A DNA stretch of 11,635 bases, from contig JAAXQB010000016.1 in assembly GCA_012329085.1 (NCBI GenBank), positions 1-11,635 on the forward strand, in the 5' to 3' direction. The notes beneath the pieces were generated by a model, which was not told the origin of the DNA, searched no databases, and saw only the letters and a program-made list of their open reading frames with translations. Each line of letters starts with the position of its first letter. Positions within the stretch are counted from its first letter, which is position 1. Positions 6,594 through 11,635 of this stretch are shown in pieces. The position numbers were made by a program, and so were the translations under genes. Source of the stretch: Methanosarcinales archaeon (GTDB lineage Archaea; Halobacteriota; Methanosarcinia; Methanosarcinales; Methanosarcinaceae).

Positions 6594-8033
6594 TTATTTC
6601 AAGTGAGGGAACAATGCTTTACTTTTTTTAGTTTTTATTTGCCGCAATATTTTTTCCGAAGTTTCAGGTAAAAATGGCTCTATCAATTTCGCTATTTCGC
6701 TAACGGCAAATAACAAATCACTGATAACAGTTTTGCTGTTTTTTTTATCTTCCCAAGGACGCTCTTTTTCAATATATCTGTCGCAAAAACTAATTAACTG
6801 CCAAATCACAATCAACGCCTCATTAAACTTAAATTCACCTAATGATTTTTTATAACTTTTCCAAGTTTTGTCTATTATTTTATTTATTTTTAAATTTTTA
6901 GTTGTCGTTTTTAATTTTTCATTTTTCATTTTTAATTTAGCTGCAAGTGTCACTACTCTAGCTACCAAATTCCCTAAACCATTTGCCAAATCAGCATTGT
7001 AGCGTTGTTCAAACTTCTCATAAGTAAAATCGCCATCTTCTGTCGGCGGAATCTCCCGCAAGAGAAAATATCTTACTGCGTCAGTTCCATATTTTTCATT
7101 TAATTCAAATGGATTAATAATATTTCCCAAGCTTTTTGACATTTTTTGTTCATTGACAGTAATAAATCCATGAACAAATATGGTCTTTGGCAAAGGTAAT
7201 TTGAGAGATAAAAGCATTGCTGACCAAATTAGACCATGAAATCTTAAAATATCTTTACCAACACAATGAACGTCTGCTGGCCAAAATCGTTTAAACTTAT
7301 CACCATTTTCTGCATAGCCCAAGGCAGAAATATAATTACTAAGAGCATCAGCCCAGACATAGATGCTTGCTTCAGAATCATCTGGAACTGGAATAGCCCA
7401 TTTTAAATTTTTTCTTTGCCGAGAAAAACTAATATCTTCTAATCCTTTTTTAATAAAATTTAAAATTTCATTTTTACGAAAATTAGGAATAATTTTAATT
7501 TTATCCTCCTTAATAATATTCTCTATTTCTTTTGAATATTTTGATAGCCGAAAAAAGTAATTTTCTTCTTCAATAATTTCTGGTTTTTTTTGATGAACAA
7601 CGCACTTTCCATCTTTTAAATCCTTTTCAGTAATAAAGGCCTCACAACCGACACAATAAAATCCTTTATATTTCTTTTTGTAAATATCATTATTTTCTTT
7701 TAATTTTAACCAAACCTTTTTCACTGTTGGCCAATGCCTTTTTTGATCAGTGGTTCGAATAAAATCATCATTAGATAGATTTAAAGCTTTTTTTAACTCT
7801 TTAACTCTCTGCGAAATTTCATCAGTAAAAGCTTCAGGACTTTTTCCCATTGCTTCAGCTGCTTTTGTGTTTTTCTGGCCATGCTCATCTGTCCCAGTTA
7901 AAAAGAAAACATTCTCGCCTAAAATCCGATGATATCTAGCAATAACATCTGCTTGAATTGATTCTAAGGCATGTCCAATATGTGGATTAGCATTTGTATA
8001 AAATATGCTTGTTGTAATATAAAATTTCTTCAT
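6594..8033 (-). CDS. metG: Methionyl-tRNA synthetase
   Basis: This 479-residue class Ia synthetase charges initiator and elongator tRNA-Met. It has HIGH exactly (18-21), GTDEHGQKN (47-55) and KMSKS (297-301). The single zinc knuckle uses Cys127, Cys130, Cys144 and His147, as in Thermus-type MetRS. The methionine-pocket stretch EASIYVWADALSNY is at 221-234. The protein ends after the anticodon-binding domain and lacks the C-terminal EMAP/Trbp111-like tRNA-binding domain, a common short form. Residues 366-385 (KLKMKNEKLKTTTKN then LKINK) look inserted between the first helices of the anticodon-binding domain and align without gaps with LeuRS 621-640. ATG at 8031-8033 lies five bases after the rsmI stop. 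GAAAAG before it is at most a weak ribosome-binding site. Confidence 0.96.
   Translation of the reverse strand: MKKFYITTSIFYTNANPHIGHALESIQADVIARYHRILGENVFFLTGTDEHGQKNTKAAEAMGKSPEAFTDEISQRVKELKKALNLSNDDFIRTTDQKRHWPTVKKVWLKLKENNDIYKKKYKGFYCVGCEAFITEKDLKDGKCVVHQKKPEIIEEENYFFRLSKYSKEIENIIKEDKIKIIPNFRKNEILNFIKKGLEDISFSRQRKNLKWAIPVPDDSEASIYVWADALSNYISALGYAENGDKFKRFWPADVHCVGKDILRFHGLIWSAMLLSLKLPLPKTIFVHGFITVNEQKMSKSLGNIINPFELNEKYGTDAVRYFLLREIPPTEDGDFTYEKFEQRYNADLANGLGNLVARVVTLAAKLKMKNEKLKTTTKNLKINKIIDKTWKSYKKSLGEFKFNEALIVIWQLISFCDRYIEKERPWEDKKNSKTVISDLLFAVSEIAKLIEPFLPETSEKILRQIKTKKSKALFPHLK
6879..6938 (-). repeat. In-frame lysine-rich repeat-like insertion in metG
   Basis: Codons 366-385 of metG are A-rich units (AAATTAAAAATGAAAAATG, then AAAAATTAAAAACGACAAC) giving KLKMKNEKLKTTTKN and onward. 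From its first lysine to the conserved KFN downstream there are 38 residues, exactly as in LeuRS. Confidence 0.55.
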
Positions 8034-8038
8034 CTTTT

Positions 8039-8755
8039 CTAAAGACTGTCTTTTTTTATTGGAGTTTTTTCTAAAATTATTACAAACTCCCCTTTTAATT
8101 TACTTTGTTCAAGTTTTTGAATTACTTGTTCAATATTACCCTGATGAATGGTCTCAAATTTTTTAGTTAGTTCCTGGCAAACTATTACTTTAAAATTAGA
8201 ATCTTTGCCCCTTATAACTTCCTGCAAAACATCTTTTAATTCAATCAAAGTTTTCATTATCCTATGTTTTGATTCATAAAGAATAACTGAATATTCTGAT
8301 TTAACAACTTTATTAAAGAATTTTTTTCTTTTTCTTTTTGTTGGCGGAAATCCTAAAAACAAAAATCTATCCATAGGTAGACCAGAAATACAAGCAGCGG
8401 TTATAAGAGCGCAAGGCCCAGGGATAGGCACTATATTTATTTTTATTTTTGAATCAACCAGTTCTTGAATTAACTTATTTCCTGGATCTGATATTCCCGG
8501 CGTGCCAGCGTCAGAAACAAGGGCTAAGTTCTTTCCTTGTTCTAATAAATCAATAATATGGTCAATCTTTTTTACTTTAGAATGCTGATGATAACTTAAA
8601 ATAGCAGTGTTAATCTCATAGTAATTCAAAAGTTTTTTAGTCACCCTAGTATCTTCACATAAAATCAAATCAACACCTTTAAAAGTTTCAATGGCCCTGA
8701 AACTAATATCTTTAAGATTACCAATAGGGGTCGCAACAATATAAAAATTTGGCAT
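8039..8755 (-). CDS. rsmI: 16S rRNA (cytidine-1402-2'-O)-methyltransferase
   Basis: This 238-residue enzyme of the tetrapyrrole-methylase fold transfers a methyl group from SAM to the 2'-OH of C1402 in 16S rRNA, at the ribosomal P site. Family motifs are in order: ATPIGNLKDIS (8-18), CEDTR (33-37), SDAGTPGISDPG (81-92, the SAM loop), PIPGPCA (110-116), GFPP (135-138), YESKHR (160-165) and CQELTKKFE (193-201). E. coli RsmI is longer at the C-terminus. This one ends soon after the KGEFVIILE strand, a short but complete form. The ATG at 8753-8755 is one base after the stop of the upstream membrane protein gene, so the two are surely co-transcribed. No Shine-Dalgarno sequence is present. Confidence 0.95.
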   Translation of the reverse strand: MPNFYIVATPIGNLKDISFRAIETFKGVDLILCEDTRVTKKLLNYYEINTAILSYHQHSKVKKIDHIIDLLEQGKNLALVSDAGTPGISDPGNKLIQELVDSKIKINIVPIPGPCALITAACISGLPMDRFLFLGFPPTKRKRKKFFNKVVKSEYSVILYESKHRIMKTLIELKDVLQEVIRGKDSNFKVIVCQELTKKFETIHQGNIEQVIQKLEQSKLKGEFVIILEKTPIKKDSL

Positions 8756-8756
8756 A

Positions 8757-9782
8757 TTATAACATTATTGCTTCATCTTGTTTCCTCTTTTTTAGATAAT
8801 TCTTTAAAAACTCAAATAAAATCCCAGCCAAAGGAATAATTAAAATAGCTCCCAAAATTCCGCCAAATCGAAATCCTATTAAAAAAGCAATTAAAGCTAA
8901 ACAAGCCGGAATACCAACAATTTTTTTGGTTAAAAGAGGAGAAAGAACACTACTCTCAACTTGTTGAATCAAAGTAAATAAAACAACGACAAATATTGCC
9001 TTAGGAATTGATATTGTTGCTGTTACCAAAAACATAATTGCTCCAGTTATAAGAGGTCCTATATATGGAATAAAATTAAGGACTGTAGCTAAAATAGCAA
9101 AAGCAAAGGGATAACTAATATCTAACAAAAGAAAAGAAACATAAACCATTAGTCCCACAAAAAGAGAAGCTATAACCCTGGTTCCAAACCAAGCATTTAC
9201 TTTCTTATAAACCCTTTTCCAAAGATTTAAAACAAAGGCCTCTTGTTTTTTGGAAAAGAAAAGAATGAAAAACTTTTCTATTGTTTCTTTTTCAAGAGAA
9301 AAAAAGATAGCTAAAAGAAAAACAAAAAATGTTATCCCTATTCCTCCAAAAAAAGCAAATAAGGCCTGTAATAAACTTTCAGCCGTTAAATCCTGCCCCA
9401 TAATATTATCTAAGAAATCTGGAGTAATCACAAAATTCTCTATTCCTGCCCTGCCTAATAAGAAATAAAACTGCTCAAGGTATTGAGGAAAAAGCTGAAT
9501 AAATTGCCTAAATTCTGCCATAAATAAATTAATACAAGCATAAACTGCGAAACCCATCAATCCAAAAGCACTAAAATAGACTAAAATTACCGCTATTATT
9601 CGAGGAATTTTTCTTTTATGCAAAAAATCAATTAAAGAATTAAATAAAATAGAAATCACCAAAGCAAAAACAACCCAAATTATAATATCTCTTACAAAAT
9701 AAAGAACATATAAAACAAAAACAATTGTAAGAATTTTAAGGATTGTTCCCCAAGATATATCTAATATTTTTTTATTATTCAT
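8757..9782 (-). CDS. AI-2E family (PerM-like) membrane protein
   Basis: This 341-residue polytopic inner-membrane protein has hydrophobic spans at roughly 11-29, 32-50, 61-85, 143-163, 203-221, 225-255, 260-275 and 291-325. The family signature NFIPYIGPLITG (236-247) and the conserved E-S-SVLSPLLTKKIVG-P stretch (276-292) are clear. The basic tail is KKRKQDEAIML. Family members have been proposed as AI-2 exporters or Na+/H+ antiporters, but the substrate is usually unknown, and nothing here narrows it. ATG at 9780-9782 opens a five-gene cluster. Upstream is a 122-base spacer filled mostly by the inverted repeat at 9822-9887. No convincing promoter or Shine-Dalgarno sequence was found, though TAGATT eight bases before the ATG could serve as a poor -10 box. 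Confidence 0.9.
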   Translation of the reverse strand: MNNKKILDISWGTILKILTIVFVLYVLYFVRDIIIWVVFALVISILFNSLIDFLHKRKIPRIIAVILVYFSAFGLMGFAVYACINLFMAEFRQFIQLFPQYLEQFYFLLGRAGIENFVITPDFLDNIMGQDLTAESLLQALFAFFGGIGITFFVFLLAIFFSLEKETIEKFFILFFSKKQEAFVLNLWKRVYKKVNAWFGTRVIASLFVGLMVYVSFLLLDISYPFAFAILATVLNFIPYIGPLITGAIMFLVTATISIPKAIFVVVLFTLIQQVESSVLSPLLTKKIVGIPACLALIAFLIGFRFGGILGAILIIPLAGILFEFLKNYLKKRKQDEAIML

Positions 9783-9821
9783 AAAAAATAAATCTAAATT
9801 AATAATTCAAGTGATAAACAC

Positions 9822-9887
9822 GGGATTCTTCGCAAGCTCAGAATGACACCTCCTCCTTCGTCATTCTGAGCGATAGCGAAGAATCTC
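9822..9887. repeat. Bipartite REP-like inverted repeat
   Basis: The left arm (9822-9847, GATTCTTCGC...CTCAGAATGAC) and right arm (9860-9887, GTCATTCTGAGC...GCGAAGAATC) are near-perfect inverted copies around a 12-base centre. The right arm carries two or three extra bases in the middle. It fills the spacer between the M16 and AI-2E genes and could fold into a long hairpin in RNA from either strand. From memory, GTCATTCTGAGCGAAGCGAAGAATC-type sequences are dispersed in many unrelated bacterial genomes. Confidence 0.75.
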
Positions 9888-9904
9888 AAATTATTATTAT
9901 AAAA

Positions 9905-11167
9905 CTAAAGTTTCAACAATCGTTGAAACTTTTCCCTATCTTTAAACGGACCAATAAGAGCTAAATTTAATTTTTCTGGCTGAAAAATATCTTTAGCCAC
10001 TTTTTGAATATCAGAAACAGTTACTTTATTAATTTTCCTAATACATTCTTTTGGAGACAACATCTTCTGAGTCAAAAGTTCTTGTCCAGCATAAAAAGAG
10101 GCTTGAGCATCAGAAGATTCTAAAGACAAAGAAAGAGTTCCTTTGACATAATCCTTAGCTTTTTGAAGTTCTTGTTTGGTAATTTTTTTAATTTTCAAAA
10201 GATTGTATTCTTTTAAGATTGACTTAATTGCTTTTTCTACTTTCTTATTATCCACTCCAGCTTGGGTTACTAAACAGCCAGTGTCAGTATTTTTTTCAGA
10301 AGAAGTTCTAATATAATAAGCCAAGCCCTGTCTTTCCCTAACTACCATAAAAAGCCGTGAACTCATATTGCCTCCCAAAATTACTGCTAATAAATCCTGA
10401 ATATATCTCTGTTTGTGAAACAAATTATAACCCCTCACTCCTAGACAAAGATGGGTCTGGTCAGTCTTCTTAAAATGAATAAGCGACTGAGGCTTTACCT
10501 GCTCCTCTCTAACTTCTTTTTTTGAGCAAGCTGAGCCAGTTTTTATTCCTTGAAAATATTTTTTAATTTTTGCTTCAGCTGATTTAGTAATATTCCCAGC
10601 AACACAAACAACAGTATTAGAAGCTAAATAATGATTAGAATAATACTTTGAAAAATCTTTTCTTTTGAAAGAAATAATATTAGTTTTTTCGCCTAAGATT
10701 GACCGACCAGCTGGCTGGTCGCCATAGAGAAGTTTGTCCCAAAGTACGCCAACATAACTCATTGGAAGGTCTAAATACATATTAATTTCCTCAAGAATTA
10801 CGCCTTTTTCTCTTTCTATATCTTTTTGTTTTAATTTAGTATTCAGCAAAATGTCTGAAACCCAATCCAAAGCTAAATCAAAATGCTCAGAATTCACCTT
10901 AGCCCAATAGCCAGTTGTCTCTTCTCCAGTAAAAGCATTATACATTCCTCCCACCCTATCAAGCTGCTCTGCAATCTTTAACGGATTCGGTCTTTTTTTA
11001 GTTCCCTTAAAAAACAGATGCTCTAAAAAATGAGAGATACCATTAATCTCTTTGGTCTCATATTTAGAACCAGTGCCAACCAATACTAAAACAGTCACTG
11101 ATTGAGTGTTTTTTAAAGGAACAGTAATAATTCTTAAGCCATTTTTGAGAGTAGTTTTTTTAAACAC
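9905..11167 (-). CDS. M16 family zinc metallopeptidase (processing-protease type)
   Basis: This 420-residue M16 peptidase has the inverted zinc motif HFLEH (46-50), with the catalytic glutamate at 49. The third ligand is in GVILEEI (122-128, Glu126 or 127), about 76 residues later. YGDQPAGRSILG (148-159) and the C-terminal-lobe RERQGLAYYI (277-286, with the Arg/Tyr typical of substrate binding) are present. No signal peptide or membrane span is seen, so it is probably cytosolic. M16B enzymes of this length act as dimers and degrade or process peptides. The start is GTG at 11165-11167, giving the standard (V)FKKTTLKNGLRI opening. A promoter is placed so that transcription would begin about one base before it, so the message may be leaderless. 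The last codons form a hairpin (9907-9932). It appears to be a single-gene transcription unit. Confidence 0.93.
   Translation of the reverse strand: MFKKTTLKNGLRIITVPLKNTQSVTVLVLVGTGSKYETKEINGISHFLEHLFFKGTKKRPNPLKIAEQLDRVGGMYNAFTGEETTGYWAKVNSEHFDLALDWVSDILLNTKLKQKDIEREKGVILEEINMYLDLPMSYVGVLWDKLLYGDQPAGRSILGEKTNIISFKRKDFSKYYSNHYLASNTVVCVAGNITKSAEAKIKKYFQGIKTGSACSKKEVREEQVKPQSLIHFKKTDQTHLCLGVRGYNLFHKQRYIQDLLAVILGGNMSSRLFMVVRERQGLAYYIRTSSEKNTDTGCLVTQAGVDNKKVEKAIKSILKEYNLLKIKKITKQELQKAKDYVKGTLSLSLESSDAQASFYAGQELLTQKMLSPKECIRKINKVTVSDIQKVAKDIFQPEKLNLALIGPFKDREKFQRLLKL
9907..9932 (-). terminator. Hairpin overlapping the end of the M16 gene, possible terminator
   Basis: AAAGTTTCAAC and GTTGAAACTTT (11 perfect pairs, 3 of them G/C) flank a 4-base loop, within the last codons of the M16 gene and touching its stop. 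On the minus strand TTTAGTTTTAT follows, as expected for a rho-independent terminator. The stem is weak, so the repeat at 9822-9887 may contribute to termination. Confidence 0.45.
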
Positions 11168-11174
11168 TGCTTAA

Positions 11175-11203
11175 ATTATACTCTAAATTAAGGAAAAAAC
11201 CAA
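11175..11203 (-). promoter_or_regulatory. Sigma-70-type promoter of the M16 gene
   Basis: The -10 box is a perfect TATAAT (11175-11180) and the -35 box is TTGGTT (11198-11203, three of six), separated by exactly 17 bases. The predicted transcription start is at about 11168, next to the GTG at 11167. It lies directly downstream of the terminator at 11215-11250. Confidence 0.6.
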
Positions 11204-11214
11204 GAGTCATAATT

Positions 11215-11250
11215 AAAAGCTCCGCCAGAATATATTCTGGCGGAGCTTTT
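11215..11250 (-). terminator. Perfect palindromic rho-independent terminator
   Basis: A 36-base perfect palindrome: AAAAGCTCCGCCAGAATA followed by its exact reverse complement, with a G+C-rich stem core (GCTCCGCCAG) and TTTT at the 3' end on both strands. It lies 22 bases after the stop of the small membrane-protein gene and can also work in the opposite direction. Confidence 0.85.
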
Positions 11251-11272
11251 AACTCAGCTCAGCAGAATCAAT

Positions 11273-11596
11273 TTAAGCGGCACTGCCGGGTTGCGCCATA
11301 GCTAAAACCTGTTTTATAGCCACTACCAAAGCAGCTGCTGAAACAAATGCTAAAAAGCTCTGCATTATTATAGCCACTCTATCACCAAATTGCAAACCAA
11401 CTAAACCAATCATCATTAAAGCAATCGCTGAAATTAAGAAAGGACTACTTTCTTTTTCTCCAATATTAAGAAAACCAACAATCAGACCAAGCACACCAAG
11501 GATAACTGGAAGATGAGCAATTTCAGCAAAACCAGCTAAGACCGCCAAGAGCATTCCAATGATAAATGCCCAATGACCAATAAGTGTTTTCTCCAT
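11273..11596 (-). CDS. Small four-helix membrane protein of unknown function
   Basis: The 107-residue product is almost entirely hydrophobic, with likely membrane helices at about 8-24, 29-45, 52-70 and 74-97, joined by short turns (NIGEKESSPF at 44-53 is the most polar). It ends in AQPGSAA. No enzyme motif, cysteine or signal peptidase site is evident, and I cannot assign a family. From memory, similar GHWAF.IG...GFLNI..KE..PFL.A.IAL proteins occur as hypothetical proteins in candidate-phylum bacteria and small archaea, which is weak evidence. ATG at 11594-11596 is the first in-frame start. The 39 bases upstream are nearly all A/T with no Shine-Dalgarno sequence, and any -35 box is outside the window. 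It has its own strong terminator, so it is probably a single gene with good expression. Confidence 0.75.
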   Translation of the reverse strand: MEKTLIGHWAFIIGMLLAVLAGFAEIAHLPVILGVLGLIVGFLNIGEKESSPFLISAIALMMIGLVGLQFGDRVAIIMQSFLAFVSAAALVVAIKQVLAMAQPGSAA

Positions 11597-11635
11597 AATT
11601 TTTTAAAAATTCTTTTTATTTTTTATATTTTTACC

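Noticed and set aside
10704..10721. 18-base inverted repeat (CGACCAGC, two bases, GCTGGTCG) inside the M16 gene
   Set aside because: It codes the conserved YGD-P-GR-ILG motif of M16 peptidases, so codon choice for conserved residues explains it well enough.
1..11635. Search for CRISPR arrays, tRNA or rRNA genes, riboswitches, transposase genes and phage genes
   Set aside because: No regularly spaced direct repeats, no tRNA cloverleaf signature such as GGTTCGAATCC in a plausible frame, and no protein of these classes was seen. TRNAs cannot be excluded without a covariance search, though coding genes fill nearly all the space.

Overview
The window is AT-rich bacterial DNA with every recognisable gene on the minus strand, packed with gaps of 1 to about 120 bases; no stretch longer than 300 bases lacks a gene. 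The gene set is bacterial (RsmI, DprA, LeuRS and MetRS of bacterial type). The compact layout, the DprA that starts directly at its core fold, the TatD sequence style, the near absence of Shine-Dalgarno sequences and the short repeat-like insertions inside housekeeping proteins together suggest a Candidate Phyla Radiation (Patescibacteria) genome, perhaps Parcubacteria-like. That placement is inferred from family resemblance and was not tested. TGA and TAG are used as ordinary stops, so the standard bacterial code fits.

Reading in the direction of transcription (right to left): a small four-helix membrane protein (11273-11596) ends at a perfect 36-base palindromic terminator. A GTG-started M16 zinc protease (9905-11167) follows behind its own promoter, placed so that the mRNA would be essentially leaderless. 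After a bipartite REP-like inverted repeat comes a tight cluster of AI-2E/PerM family membrane protein, rsmI, metG, a tatD N-terminal fragment, tatD and leuS. After a 106-base spacer with an AT-only perfect palindrome comes a second cluster: a two-domain sugar-1-phosphate nucleotidyltransferase, a PP-loop tRNA thiolation enzyme (ATGA overlap) and a BadF/BcrAD-type sugar kinase. This ends at a hairpin terminator, next to which a promoter drives the 5' end of dprA, which runs off the left edge.

Functionally the centre of the window is translation: two class Ia aminoacyl-tRNA synthetases, an rRNA methyltransferase and a tRNA thiolase-like enzyme. The nucleotidyltransferase and kinase suggest amino-sugar or nucleotide-sugar metabolism.

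The most unusual content is sub-genic. LeuRS and MetRS carry the same kind of lysine-rich insertion at the same place in their anticodon-binding domains. LeuRS has a second, GC-richer palindromic insertion just before the threonine-rich motif of its editing domain. TatD has an imperfect palindrome coding for a surface loop. A 28-codon relic of a second tatD start, built partly from a 44-base hairpin, lies between metG and tatD. Together these look like short palindromic repeats that entered essential genes and are translated in frame.
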